In this document: piece by piece, positions 1 to 12,500 of the stretch
How positions within the stretch are numbered: the first letter of the stretch is position 1
Layout of the letters: every line of letters starts with the position of its first letter
Assembly: GCA_037903475.1 (NCBI GenBank)
Contig: JBAJFG010000095.1
Span: 62,001 to 126,000, forward strand
Length of the DNA stretch: 64,000 nucleotides
Source: Ancylostoma caninum
Lineage: Eukaryota > Nematoda > Chromadorea > Rhabditida > Ancylostomatidae
Direction of reading: 5' to 3'
Position numbers and translations under genes: made by a program
Notes under the pieces: model-generated
Database searches by the model: none
The model's input: the letters and a program-made list of their open reading frames with translations, nothing else
Told to the model about the DNA's origin: nothing

Positions 1-259
1 GAGATCCTGAAATGAACATCCTGGAGTGGGAAGTGCCCAAAATAGAGGCCTAGAGCAGATTTCGCAAGCATGATAGAGCAATTATAATAAAACGCAATTA
101 TAATAATTTTCTCGGAATTCCCTAAATTTTCGTTAACCAAAAAATCAAAGGCGACTGCGAGCGCCTGTGCGATTCCCTTGCTTTCCAGACTAGACCTCGG
201 TAATTCTACCAGGGTAAAAAATTTCAGTAAACCTCGATGAGCAAAAGAAAGGCACTTAC

Positions 260-480
260 ATTTGACTCCCAACCATAACAGCAATATAAATACCCCTACT
301 AACGCAAAAATAACCCAAGGCCCATCCCTGAACTTCTCAACGCCCAGATCCCTAGCCAAAAGTGCACTCAAGAGCGCCATACCTCGCACCCACTGACTAC
401 TTGCCAGAACTTCGCAAATACCGCTAGTCGACGCCGTCGTTGAACTGGGTAAATCATCTTGACCTCGCCTCGGCCACTTA
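260..480 (-). CDS. Possible exon with a transmembrane segment, joins the upstream Sema-like exon in phase
   Basis: This is an open stretch on the minus strand between an acceptor (ggcag, positions 485-481) and a strong donor (gtaagtgcc from 259 downward). It holds 1 nt, 73 codons and 1 nt. The preceding exon ends with CG and this one starts with T, so the joined codon is CGT (Arg) and the frame stays open. The predicted peptide has a charged, Ser/Thr-rich first half and near its end one hydrophobic run, WVIFALVGVFILLLWLGV, that looks like a membrane helix. Transmembrane semaphorins do carry one helix, but only after a ~500-residue Sema domain that cannot fit in the 277 bp between these exons. 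The piece could therefore be an alternative exon, the start of another gene (an in-frame ATG lies at 380), or a chance frame. A possible next exon begins near 50, after ctctag, with phase-compatible coding up to the window edge. Confidence 0.25.
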
Positions 481-757
481 CTGCCTCAGTTTACGATGTC
501 ATAAATACAAAGAGGAGACGGAACAAGCTTTACAGACTCCACTTCATTACCGTCAACTCACTCAGTTTAGAACACCAATTATAAGAACTAAACCAACTAT
601 GGGAGATCTATAGTTATTTTATACAGTAAACATGAATTCCACCTGTATATTCTTGCAAGGACTATGGTTTCATGGATCATCTCTTTGGTTACCTGATCTT
701 TCAGCCTTTTTCTGAACCATAAACTAACAGTCTTCAAATAGGTAGGTGGTAACTCAC

Positions 758-863
758 CGAGCGCCCACTAATAATGAGTCACCATCGGCTTCCAACAGCT
801 TGAAATGGTCACTTTCTTCCGTGGAATGGGATCCGTGACCACCGAATCGATAGCCGAGGCCTA
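758..863 (-). CDS. Semaphorin-domain exon (partial gene)
   Basis: This is an internal exon on the minus strand, flanked by a consensus acceptor (gatttcag, ending at 864) and donor (gtgagtt, from 757 down). It holds 34 full codons plus split codons at both ends. The peptide ends with [17 protein letters not shown], which matches the opening of the Sema domain as I know it (F-K-L-L, acidic turn, L-L-V-G-A-R, normally followed by N-x-V-Y). A polar Gly/His/Ser-rich lead precedes it. Semaphorins are secreted or membrane-bound guidance cues that bind plexins. The expected next exon (N-x-V-Y-N-L) is not visible down to position 1, so it lies beyond the left edge or the locus is broken. The exon carrying the signal peptide would lie at higher coordinates and was not identified. 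Splice sites and peptide are read from the sequence. The family call is recognition from memory, without alignment. Confidence 0.5.
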
Positions 864-2170
864 CTGAAATCAAACATACTATTAGGGACAATTTCCTTGG
901 GCATTTTACTCGATAGAAAGTCGTAAATCACAGTTCGTGAAGTCAGTGCCATGAGCGGATTACCTTAATCGGCTTACTGCGGTAGAAAGTTGTAAAGAAC
1001 AAGTCCAATGAAAAAATTACAGAACCGTGTAAACTTTTTTTATTGAAAAAAAAAACACAGCTCATTTCAAAGTGCCTTTTTACCGATGGCCAATTTAATG
1101 GTATCCTGTAATATTTATTCTCAGTGTAGTTTGATATTTGCTTGCTTCAGGACAGGCAAGTCACCAGATATTCTGAGCTTACAGAAGCGGTGATTAGGTA
1201 GATGATCCTTGTCCAAAGACAATTACCCCAGCTGCTCCTAATCGCCTCAACTTGACCTGGCACCCTGCCAACTTCTCTCCGTCTGTGTGACCTCAACGCT
1301 CGTAAACCGTAAATCTGACAACTGTCACTCGACCGCTGACTGATTGACAAGCGCGTTCACAAAACTTGCAGCAGCCACACCCATCCCTGTCCAATTCGCC
1401 AGCCATATGAGTCCAGTCATCTATCACTTGCCATCAACACTTCCACTAACGAAACGGATCTGATATATAGGGAAAGATCAGGTTCTTGTGTGTGTCCTTG
1501 CAACACTGACAAATGTTACCAGTTCATTCCCTGTGAACGACAGACAAAACTGGCCACTTTTAGTGACAGGAACTGGCTCATTTAGGGAGAATTGCTTGCA
1601 GGCAACGATGGACGGACGCAAGCATGGACGACGCTTATGACCAAAGCAAACTAGTGGACATTTGCACGGAAACTTGTCCACTTCCTCATAAAAACGCACA
1701 TCCAATTTACTAATCAAGGCTAAATGGGAATGGTTTAGGGGGAATGATATCTATCTCCCCGACATCAGGCCGGTTCACCCATAATTTTCGAAACAGATTG
1801 AGTCGGACCACCTGGTGAGCAGTGACTAATGAGCGCGAATGGTGAGAAAGACTTCATGAGAAAAGACGAACACCTCAGCGAAGGATGACATCATTAAGGA
1901 AAAAAAATCTGATACAAAGTACGAAGACTATCCAGAAGAAGAAGAAACTCCTGGGTCAGGATTCACAAACGCAAAACCGAGCGAAACCAGGTCAGCAAAC
2001 CAACTTTTGTGTTTTGAGCCCCTATCACTGCATAATCTACAGGATAACCAATCAGGGTACCATTGTTGGTTCACGTATAATACTTAATGTTTCATGGATC
2101 CCGGCCCTGGAAAATGATATGGAAAAAGTAATTCTAAACGTATGTTTTGTTAAGAGGGAAAACGAGCAGT
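864..2170. other. No recognisable gene; probable intron or intergenic DNA
   Basis: This lies upstream of the Sema-like exon on the minus strand. It contains short homopolymer runs (a T run and an A run near 1035-1060) and short chance open frames. Nothing matches a family I know. Confidence 0.4.
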
Positions 2171-2291
2171 GGAGCTGCATGCATCAAGATTACCCAGGAC
2201 GAACTGCTAACACCCCACATACTCATCCATAGTTAACAAGCACGTCAACACATTTACCCTGGGTAATCGCAACGATGCATCCAGGCCCTGG
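2171..2291. repeat. Palindromic TTACCCTGGGTAA repeat, copy 1
   Basis: The left arm (about 2178-2200) reads atgcatcaagattacccagg. The right arm (about 2248-2291) reads ttaccctgggtaat, then gatgcatccaggccctgg. The arms are inverted copies around a less conserved centre of ~50 bp. The same arrangement recurs at 7.5, 9.1, 9.2, 9.5, 13.9, 19.7 and 53.8 kb, so it is a dispersed fold-back or MITE-like family. No transposase or clear target duplication is seen. Confidence 0.7.
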
Positions 2292-4140
2292 AGAATTCGA
2301 ACCAGGATTCTGTGTTTTGTAGTCCAGTATGTAACTCATTCAACCACCCCTCTGCTATTTGTTGGTGCATCAACTCCTTGACCTGACAAGGAAAAATTCT
2401 TGGGCTTAAAGGGCAGAATGATATATGTAAAACAGCATCTTGTCAAGCAGTTTTTTTTCACCCGATAGATTAAATTTCAACTTCTATAGATGGCCTCTTA
2501 CACTTCTCTTGTCGCAAAAGCCCCTTCATGAAACTGCCTCCCTTTAACCTCCCCTGCAGTCCTTGCTCTGCCCAGCCCCAATCCTACTCTAATAGCTGCT
2601 ACCTTTCGCCTTCGCCAATCTCCCCATATACCGGCTTTTTTGCCGACAATCCTCGACTATTCGGCTTGCCGACGCCGCTCTTGCGCGCACTCGCCTAAGT
2701 GCTCCGAAGGACGTCGTTTCTTGACGGTGGCGATGGTGGCGGCGGCGGCGCGCCACTGACTTGAAAACGAGTAATATCGAGCATTTATGATAGGACACGA
2801 CACATCGTACGGTGGAACGGAACGGAACGAACAGCTTTATTGCTCCTATCGTACAGGGTGCAAGATGTGCATCCGGCATTGCACTATGACGTTGTTTCCT
2901 GGCATTGCTGCCGTATTTGAGTCACAAAACCAATCTTTCAGGATATGACCCTCGGAAAGTCCTCAGAAAACCCCTTGTCACGTCCAGAACACTTCCGCGG
3001 CGGATTCGAACGCACAGGCAGCCGGCCATTAGTCGTCCGATAACATCTAACAACCACACAACCTATGCAAAATACGTTCATGCGGCAGCGGCAGCTTTCT
3101 TTTCACATCGCGTTCGCCCATCAACCGAACTCGCTAAGGTCGTCGCAGCGAAAGTGTCCCTCGGCCGGCTCGCCTCCCCAACGGCGCCGTACCCTTCTCC
3201 ACTACCGCATGCAAATTACATGGCTACTATAAGCGAACAGCCAGCCAACCGCCCAGCCACACCCAGACGTTCCCTTTCAATGGGGGATGGTCGAAGTATT
3301 CGCGTGATTCGAACCACTGCCGCAGTTTTTCTCGATATGTGGGGTTTTTCCATATTGAGCACGCCGTTGGACGAGAAAAAATCCCATTCAGCATCGGCTC
3401 GACGGCTTTGTTTTTGCATTGGAAGAATCGGGGAGGACGAAGACGCATAGAAATGTGGCAATCGGCCAAAGAAAAACTTCTTCGAGGATTTTTTAGGTGT
3501 CTGCTAATTTGGACAGGTCGGTTTGGAGGAAAAAATAGGCAATGGGCAATGCAACCTGTCTTTAGCTGAATAAGACATCCATTAGGCCCATCAAAATCTT
3601 GTTAGGGAGGTCAGGCTGAATTTTTTTCTTTTCAAAGAAGAACTACGAAAATTGCACCCCTGGTGGTATAGGTCAGCGCTTTTCTGAGAAAAAAAAACAA
3701 ATATACCTAGGAAAATACGACAATTGTCTTTCTTGCTACTTACAAGAAAAGAAAAAACGAGTATTATTGCGCTCGTGCACAATTCCGGGATCCAGAGACG
3801 TCTCTGAGAACATTCTTGGACCTTGGGTCTTTTTTATGGAAGTTTTCCAGTCTTATAACAGTGGACCGTTCATAAGTGAACATTCGACCAAATTTTTCGT
3901 TGTTTTTTCTTAGTAGAATCGCCATTATACCATCAAATAGTGAGAAAATATGCGAAGAAGCAGCCGCTCTCTTCAATGAAGCCCTCAATAACGTAAATTC
4001 AAATAGAATTCCAATCCTTTCTTAGTTCAAGGATTCTGACGAAAATTGTTCCACAAATCCAAGCTCTCACATTTTCAAAGACAACTTATCATAAGGCGTC
4101 CACATCCTCACGCTATCCCTCTCCCCTAAAAATTCCCATT
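2292..4140. other. GC-richer stretch with long open frames, function unknown
   Basis: Between about 2570 and 3350 the base composition is richer in G and C than the surroundings. Long frames occur on both strands: a 181-codon frame on the plus strand (2905-3450) and a 96-codon frame on the minus strand (2589-2879). A GGAAC pentamer is repeated near 2813-2830 and a GGC run lies near 2735-2750. An octamer ATGCAAAT, the classical POU-factor site, is at 3209-3216. None of the peptides resembles a known family. A promoter region or an exon cluster would both fit, and chance cannot be excluded. Confidence 0.2.
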
Positions 4141-7100
4141 GCATTGAAAATTCCACGAGCTACTCCCATATTTAGCGCAACAACGCCGCAGCAAAACCCG
4201 GGTAAGTGGCGGTCATTCCTCCGCAGCCCTCCCCCGGGGGCAACGTCTCAGAGGAGATCGATTAGAAGCCATCATGTACTGACATGTCCAGCAAAGCTCA
4301 GCACAAAATTATGGCCATTCGAGGAATCCCCGGGGACTGCCGACGAGACGGGGAGAATGTGTGTGGAGGCCACTGACGAGCACTCTGGGCACAATGCTGT
4401 TTGGCGCGCTCGTGGACATTAGAGCACCATTCACACGTAACGCGATTCTGCGCCTGTGAAAAAAGCATCTACTCACGCTCAATGTACTATGAGCCAGTGT
4501 AGAACACTTACGCAGCACTGGACGACGCAATACAACGACGAGGCTCACACCATTTCGCCTGAGTGTTGCCCCGGACTCGTGCTCAAAACGCAATAATGCC
4601 CGCTTCAGCATGCATTTTTTTCCAGCAATCGGCGTCGGATGCCAAATTACAGTGTTGACGATTAGCTTTCCGGATCAACCATCCGTCAATCGGCACATAT
4701 TTGACAGCTAGTCAACGTGGATAGCGGCGCAGCTTGACGGTCATTGTCATGACAAATACATGACGCCAGCCAGACGCCAGCGCTTCCAATTCAAACAAAC
4801 GAAAGCAAAATGTGGGCGTTCCCTCAGTTTTTTTTTAGCACAACTAAGATACTGCTCAGGAGCTCCAGCGTAAACAAAAAAGGCTAGGATAGCTTTAATC
4901 TTTCTAATCTTTTACCATTCCCGTTCGAATATTAACGCAAAAGGTCACTCCCATCATGGAAAACCCATAAAATTTCTAAAAGTAAAGTAAAAATTAATTG
5001 GAATGCTGTTCCCACGAGAACTCTAGGATTTCCGCAATTCTAGGATGTAGGATGAGTTCTATCCAGAAAATAAAGGGAATGGTTCCGACATGGACAAAAA
5101 AGGAGAGAGAACATGGAATTTTCTGGATTTCCTCCTTACTGTGCTGGGCTTTCATTTTTTTTTCGCTCAATTCTAGAAATTCGCTTAAAAACCTGATGGA
5201 AAAACCGACCTCAAAAATTGTAAACGGTGCAAGTGCAAGTACATACATTTCACACATCGTTGAACAATTTTTTTCCACTGCCTGGCTAACTTCAATTTTT
5301 TCCCACCGCTTTTTCGCTCTTATAAAACTCCTTGGAGAACGAATTGAGATCCAAAAGAGTACTGCTGCTTTATCACAACGTAATATGGAACTAATGCATG
5401 GCATGGTAGCTATGATACTATAGAATGTACTTTTTGAAAACATAGTCCTTAAATCAATACACTAATTCCATCAAAATGGCCGATTTAGATATGTACGCTG
5501 GTATAACTGAACGACTTCTACAACTTAGGTAAAAATTCTTCACTAAAAAGCTCTCACTAAAAAGCTCGAAAACATTCCACACCCTGAATAAGCAGCAGCC
5601 CTTAATTGCCCAAAGCTTGTAAAGACGACTAACCAAAAATCTCCCAAGTGACTAGGGCCAGAGGGGCTAGAGTGGACCAGATTTGCACCAAAAAGACGTG
5701 TTAAGTGGATCTGTTTCTCTTTTTCTGTTTATTTATTATTCCTGGGCAACAAAGTCTTCCTATTTAGCTTGTTCGTACAAACTAGTCCGTAATTGCACAC
5801 ATTAGCACGTTCTTATGAATGGAGACGCAAATTTTTTTAGCGTTCGATCCATAACTGGTCGCAGACAATTTTTGATCCACAGAATATTCAGGATTTAAAA
5901 TATATGGAGCCAAAAATTCGGATAGCAGAAACCCCTGTAATTCGCCGTCCACCACACCGTCTCCTTCGATTCCTTCGCCTCAAACCCATTTTCTAGCCCA
6001 TTTCCCCGTTCAATCACCCACTTTCCGTAAAATCCCATATTCCATAATTTCCACCTGTTCCTCTAATCGTACTACTCCACCATTAATAGGTGCGCATGTA
6101 CGGGAACACTAGGAAAAACCGCGCCACATCGTATTTCTCGGGGTCACGGTACGTAAAATGCTCCGACGACGCCGATACGATCTACACGTTGCCGACGACG
6201 ACCGCGCACCGTGGTTGCGTAAAATCTGGTGTTCCGCATGTACACAAACGGAGATTTAATGTCATGATAGCCGCAACAGCCAGGATAAACATTGAGGGCG
6301 TTCGTCGACATCCGCAGATGGAAACAGAAGGACAACCGTTCTTGGTATTTCTGGAATCTAGTGAAGTTTGAGGATCTGTGGAGTGTCTGGGCGAGGATTT
6401 TCTGGATTTCCAGTCATTGAGACCAAATTTATCCGAGTCTCAAGCATCCAAGCAAAATGGAACATAAGGATGGATGATTAATTCGTTGGCTCCATATTTG
6501 CAAGGCGCTAATGTGCGCAGATGCAGCTATGCTAATGAAGTTCACCGCCAATTCACATTTGCAACGAATCTCGGCACCCATTCGGATTACGATACCATTA
6601 AGGACGGTAATTAATGGACATCGGACATTCTTAGGGCACTAGGAACGGGTGAATCCCTAGCAAATTGCATTTAAAACCCGATGCCTTAGAGGTACAGGAT
6701 CTCTTATACCCCAATTCATCCATTTAGTGAAAATAATGGCCAATTCCCCTGCCAGCAGACAGCCGGAGAATGAGAAATGGAGGACACCTTCTGCGGCAAG
6801 CTTAACCTCAATCCCTTCGGTTAGTACGGAATATAACGCTTCAGAATGTCGAAGCCCCTGAACGGAAGAGGTTCTAGCATGAGTCAACCGCCGCTAACAA
6901 ACTTTTAAGGGATTTCGCAAGGTTTACCCCGTAAAAAGGAGTGAGTCATCCGATTAAATTAGTCATGTAGACAGTAAAAACTATCAGTTTAGCTGAGGAT
7001 TACGTAACTGCGGTGCTTGTGAGAAGTTTCTGAACTCAATCAGTCACCAGAGATTAGGGAGAAACGTGCTTTGAAACTTCCTGCGTGGGTGCTGTGAAAA

Positions 7101-7540
7101 CTGGACCAGAAATGTGCTGGAGAAGTAACCAAAAAAAAGAGAAGACGTTCAGAATAAATGCGTAAGAAACGTGGAGAGAATTCGTCCAATGAAGAAGTGT
7201 GGTGTCATGATTTTTGCTCTGCTCTTACGAACGCAGCCCTATTTCTGAATCAAAAACTAACAGCGCTAACTCCAAAGAAAGTAAATATTCATGGATTTTC
7301 TCACAGTATGAGAAAGCTCGAGCCAACGTATAAGACCGTCAATAGTCTAGCAAATAGGAATCGTTTTGCATGAACAGAGGGTTTACCAAGCCTCGCATAA
7401 GTTTTGCTGCCTAAAAAAAGAACTCCCTCTCCTTTGCTCGGAGACGGACTGAAGCCTTATGAAGTTCCCGTTTTTTAGATCTCCTACATGTTACAGCTCG
7501 ATAATGGCGAAAATGCACTATAAAACCAAAGCTGTTCCCG
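4141..7540. other. No recognisable gene; one two-strand open stretch
   Basis: Positions 4994-5443 are open for ~149 codons on the minus strand, and 4998-5423 for 141 codons on the plus strand. Neither peptide is recognisable. Several splice-like sites occur (for example gtaagtgg at 4202 on plus), but no coherent exon set could be built. Confidence 0.3.
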
Positions 7541-7660
7541 GCCGGAATACATCACTGAAATTATCCAGAGTAAACGCACACCCCCAAATTTATCCCAATA
7601 GTTTTTAGGCGCTTACATGCTTACCCTGGGTAATCTAACTGTTGCATGCCAGCCCCTGGC
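7541..7660. repeat. Palindromic TTACCCTGGGTAA repeat, copy 2
   Basis: The left arm has catcactgaaattatccagagtaaac (split here only for description: catcactgaa, attatccagag, taaac, 7550-7575). The right arm has ttaccctgggtaatc, then gcatgccagcccctgg (7621-7659). It has the same layout as the copy at 2.2 kb, with point changes throughout, so it is an old copy. Confidence 0.65.
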
Positions 7661-9070
7661 CTCCTCTACTTCCTCCTGACATCCATTAGTGTTCCCTCTT
7701 CCAAAACCAAATTCTCCTATATTCCACAAACTATATGGCACGAAGCCAGCATCTCGATCTCAAACCCGGTCAAATTCCAACCAGCCTCGGCTTTCTGTGG
7801 GTTAGGATACTGATTCAAAAGTTTTTCCCATATTCGGATTTATCAACGCTCCCGAGCGTTGATAAATGCTTCCGGCTCCTCCAGAGTGGACAAAGTTTTC
7901 AGGAAAAAGTGGATGAACTCCTTTTATCCTCAGTTGCTGCTAAAGCATGACTCTTGCACAAGCTACATATATTTAGACATAGAAAACTTGTCCATTTTAA
8001 GAATGCGCGGAAGCGAGGACGTTCCCACGAATTTCCGTGAATACCACTCCGGGACTCGTGACCAATGATGCCAATAATGCCTAAACTCCTGTCTTCCCTG
8101 TCATTCAAAATAAGGGGTACATTCATATAATAATAAACTGTTAAATAGTAGAACCTCCCGCTCAATTCAAACCCGATTCCTGGTCCTTGGCCCATTGCCA
8201 AAAACTCTGCGTCTCCGCTAATGCTCTGCTTTGCACAACTTGTTTCGTTTATCTATCCTTCTTGTCCGCAGTCCACGAGTACATCGCAAAATTACACAAC
8301 CCCGTGAGGTGTACAAACGCCGGGCAAGTGGCCCCGTCACTATAGCTAGTGCCGATTAATTAGTCAAGTGTTGAAGCGAATAAATTCCGATGATCCTCGG
8401 CAACTGTTGCCGCTGCCACAGAAATCGCCGCTCGGACGCGCGCGCGCGTTCGCGCTGTAATCCGAAGAATATTCGTCGGCGATTTCGGCAGCGTTTTCAA
8501 CTGAACTCACACAATGTGTGTGGCCAGTGATGCGCAGCAGGTGACGAACACTTTGAAATCGAAGCCACCCCGGCAGAGGTCAGCAATGCTCAAATCTGCC
8601 ACGTTTAAATCACTCAATCATCGGCATCGTCTATGGCAGCGTCAATTTCTTTTCCATGGCAATGCGTATCTTTTACGTCTCGACTACGCGAGGTCATCAA
8701 AATGCCTAGGAATAACGGCTGAACATGGTAAACCCGTCGTAAGAGCCATTCAGCGTGTACGAGAGGGGCTGTCTAGTGCGATGAAACGAACAATGCGCGA
8801 AGGATGCATAGTTTTCCTCTTGAGAGACAGGAAAAACGCACTTGCTGCTGCATGGTTATAGGCATTCTACGTACAAAGGCGCAGTGGTCAGAAAATTGGG
8901 AATTGCGGAGCGTCAAGGATATTCTTGCCTAAGGTAACATTCCGGTAACTTCCATAACTCTCAACTTAACATTGTGTTCGCAGCTGCAGAATAGGAGCAC
9001 AACTGGCTAAATGACTTTCAACTCTAGTACCTCGGCAGCAAGAAAGTTGCTCAAACAGTGAGGTGCGTAC
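7661..9070. other. No recognisable gene; holds a perfect short palindrome
   Basis: Apart from the palindrome listed separately at 7838-7867, this stretch has a CG-dinucleotide run at about 8437-8450 and unassigned open frames (for example 8514-8861 on plus). No family is recognised. Confidence 0.3.
7838..7867. repeat. Perfect 14-bp inverted repeat with a 2-nt centre
   Basis: The arms ATTTATCAACGCTC (7838-7851) and GAGCGTTGATAAAT (7854-7867) are exact reverse complements separated by CC. Transcribed RNA would fold into a 14-bp hairpin and DNA could extrude a cruciform. It could be a binding site for a dimeric protein, the remnant of a small fold-back element, or a replication-slippage palindrome. 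Confidence 0.85.
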
Positions 9071-9170
9071 AAGGCCCGGCTGCATCATTGAGATCATCCC
9101 TGGCACACATGTTAACATAGCCAAATTTACCTTTTGTTGGGCACCCACACATTTTACCCATGCAAGACCT
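9071..9170. repeat. Palindromic TTACCCTGGGTAA repeat, copy 3 (diverged)
   Basis: It begins with ggcccggctgcatcattgag, followed by a decayed atcatccctgg core, and ends in a weak inverted counterpart (ttttacccatgc, then ccttggg). It lies directly beside copy 4, forming a tandem pair. Confidence 0.5.
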
Positions 9171-9171
9171 T

Positions 9172-9284
9172 GGGCCGCATGCATCATTGAAATTACCCGG
9201 AGTAAAGGTGTTGGCAGCATCTTCGTTGAGATGGGCGTCAACGCGTTTACCCTGGGTAATCTCAGTGATGCATTCAGGCCCTTG
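9172..9284. repeat. Palindromic TTACCCTGGGTAA repeat, copy 4
   Basis: The left arm is ccgcatgcatcattgaaatt, then acccggagtaaaggtg. The right arm is gcgtttaccctgggtaatct, then cagtgatgcattcaggccc. Both halves of the family consensus are clear. The repeat keeps short open frames on both strands, which explains several overlapping small ORFs here. Confidence 0.65.
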
Positions 9285-9469
9285 TCTATACCCACTACCA
9301 TTCATAGGTAATCATACCAATGGGTATGAGATTGTTATTCCTCTTATCATCCAGGCACAGTTCAAGGCCTATAGGCATCTGCTCCCACTTGCTTTCTCCC
9401 TCCTCACGCTGCTGCCACTGGAGACCCTGGGTACAATTACCCACGCGTAGGAGTTGGGTACAGACAACG

Positions 9470-9570
9470 TCACGTATGGGTAAACATATTGATTGTTGCC
9501 TGATAATGGGTAAATTTGAGTACATTGATATGTTCACCACGGGTAACTCCAATAATGCATCCGGACCCTG
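9470..9570. repeat. Palindromic TTACCCTGGGTAA repeat, copy 5 (diverged)
   Basis: The left side is atgggtaaacatattgattg, and the right side is gttcaccacgggtaactcca, followed by ataatgcatccggaccctg. Only the right arm is well preserved. Another partial core (ccctgggtacaattaccc) precedes it at 9425. Confidence 0.5.
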
Positions 9571-9574
9571 CATA

Positions 9575-12500
9575 GTTTTCAGAGTAGGTCACGGGAAGTT
9601 GAGAAAATAGAAATTTTGCAAAAACAAAATTAAAAAATTTGAACTGGGTAATACCTTTAGAGGGAAGTCAGGGAGGTAGGGGAGGGGAAGACTTCACTAG
9701 AAACTCACTATTACGATGGAGGAGCAAAATCATTCCCAATTTGAAGTAAAGCTATCGAAAAAGCATGCTTTCCTTTTTTAGCCCTCCTTCTATCAAGAAC
9801 CCAAGACACCGGAAATCCCCCCCCCCACAAACTAGAGCTGCCATAAGATTTCCACCCATATCGCTATCCGGATCCATTCCATCTCTGCTTCCAAACGCTA
9901 AGCATTCAAGCCATTCAGAAAGCAATTTTCTTCGAAAACTAATTAGTGCGCGACCAGCTCCAGTCACAATCACGTCCCAGTCATCGTAATCACCACAATC
10001 AGACTTTGTTGATCTATATGTCAACGGGGAAATATCAAGATTGACATGCAAACGCGAGATTGGACGAGTTTTCCGTGATGGTCCAGCAGGGTGCGGAACC
10101 GGCTCGGCTCCACCCGAATCGCAGCGTTGCTGCCACCCGGCTATTCATATAATAACTGGACACACGCAGCGGCGGACTCGTCCAACATTGGTGCTGCCGC
10201 GCAAAAACCGTCATTTGAGCATTACCGTAATTCTAGATTCCCTTCTCATGATACAGGGTCTTAGCCAGGATTAGATTAGACCCCTTGGTTCTTACATAAC
10301 CAGGTCCTTTGTTTGCCAGCAGCTTCACAGGGCTTACCGACACCACCGGAAATGGAAGATAGGGTGATGAGGGATCATTAGAGCCATTGCGGGATTTTAT
10401 GGCGGCTTTAGCGGCTGATAAATGGATCTATGCTACTAGTAGCTCATTAGCATACATAGTACACGAGTTTCTGGCTGCGGTACCGTAGTCCTCACTGCTC
10501 TGGCATCGATGATGTCATCACAAGCCTCACTGACTCACAGATGGACACCGCTGCAACGGCCTATTTATGCTATGTGTTCTCGTCAAGGTGACAGCTCTAT
10601 GAAAAAAGTGGCTGAACGAAAATGGTTTCCACATATGGAGGAAGGAAGAAGTTTCGTGTTATCCAGCCAAACATCCTGGAAAAAAGAACAGATCCCTCAC
10701 GAATCCCCAGGGCTCGAACCCTACCAAACCGAATATTTCAAGATATCATACGATGAAAAATCCGCTTCAAACACTCCATGAAATCCATCATCTTGGATAA
10801 AAAAGCCTCTTTCCCCTCTATGCTAGCCCTCAAATAAAATGAGCACACCTGAACGTGTGCGTATGCCTCCTTGTAATACCGCCAAGGATGCCCTGTCGGC
10901 AAGATCAAAGGCTTGCTGCAGGCACAAGGAGGAAGCCGCCACGGCCATCCTCGCCTCTTCAGGTGATCCTAATGGAAAAACAGAATAATGAGATCAGCGG
11001 AGAAGTGGAAAGGGTTTACGAGTAATTCCGTCGCCTGTCCTATTCCCCAGCACGCCGTTTTCTACCTTGGTACCTTAGGTCGCACGCATAACCCATAAAA
11101 TATTCTCAAACGTGGAAAAGCTCCCAGAATAAGCCCACTTTCCCAAATTAAACCAGGGAACGAGGTTCAACAACCTTCCCTGTTGAATAAGATATGATCC
11201 TCTCGTCATACAGTTTCCGCACGCAAGCACACACCACACACAGCCAGCACAACGCCCGGCCTGTTCGGTGTGGTGTGGCCGGATCGCATTTCTCGCCCGA
11301 TCGCATTCAAACCCTCTCGCCCGTGAGTGCAAATATGAGTCTCCACCACTCTCGGCTGATCTCCCTGCAGACCTTCACGAGATAGGAGCGACCATTTGTC
11401 GATATAAGATATCCCCCACTTGACAACGGGAGAAAACAACGGGGCAAAAGAGGGTTCGACTCTTAGTACTTACTCGGTCAGCGAAGGAGGTAAACTATGG
11501 ATCGATGTGTCATCGAATCCAGACACAAACAGAAGAAAAGGAAGGCGAGAGGAGGAAGGCGAGCTTCAATTTCGTGGACAAGGGACATCAACTACTCCGC
11601 AAATACACAAAAAAAAGAAAGAAATGTTCTAATAAGCCTTAAACAAAACATCTAAACCCTCGTCGGTCGGTAGAAAACTAAGCGCGATTCCAACCTTTTC
11701 AACATAGCTAAATTTGGCTAACAATAATTACTTTCTCGGAAGATACTCAAAAACCAATTAAGGCCCTCCAGAAAAACAATTAATACTAACTCCTCGGCTA
11801 AATTTAACTGAAGCAACTAGAATACATAGTTTCGATAAATACGAACGATTTTTGCCCAATTCTTGGTAAAAAGTATCCTGAAAGCTAAATCGGGTCAACA
11901 TTGACCAACTGAAAATCAGTTCTTACTCCTCCCACTCCTTTCAAATTGCGCAAGAACTTCCGCAAAGAAGTTAAGTACTCTTCTTCTTCAACACCCCACT
12001 ATTCTCGAACTCCCGAAAAAAAGTACTCGACTGCCTTTTTCGATGTCTCACTCCACGTGGGCTTGCAGAAAAAGGGTACTTCTCCTTTTTTCCTGAAGTC
12101 TCATCGCACACGCTGACTTCCCTTTTCTCACAAGTGCCTCATCAAGAGCAAAAGGCAAGAAACGAGGAAGTTCGGGGATTTGCTTCGTGATGAGGGGCGT
12201 TTAAGGGAGGAACTTGTTGAAAATTTTCTTTTTTTCCTGGATTTTTGTCTGAAAATGTTCATTAGTACCGCTAGCCAACCATGGAATACCCCAATGAAGC
12301 CCTTTCTTTGGCAGTTTGTAGAGTTACTACTTGGAATTCAGAGTTGGAACCGTTCTATCTTTCTTGATTGTGGGACATTCCCCATAGAATTAACTTGGAA
12401 CACTCAGTAGTCTATTTATTCTATTTCTATTTATCACATGAGCACGATCATGTAACAAAATTCAACAACTAAAGAACCTCGACAAATGATAAAATTCCCG

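Noticed and set aside
2991..3070. Minus-strand gttcgaatccgcc, similar to a tRNA B box
   Set aside because: The T-stem does not pair and no acceptor or anticodon arm can be drawn. The same applies to similar words at 10706 and 56085.
2905..3450. 181-codon open frame on plus
   Set aside because: It is the longest frame outside the minisatellite, but composition is biased, it shows no family resemblance, and several other frames overlap. It is kept only as a regional note.
4994..5443. Frames of ~140-150 codons open on both strands
   Set aside because: In 64 kb of this composition dozens of frames over 80 codons are expected by chance. The peptides match nothing known.
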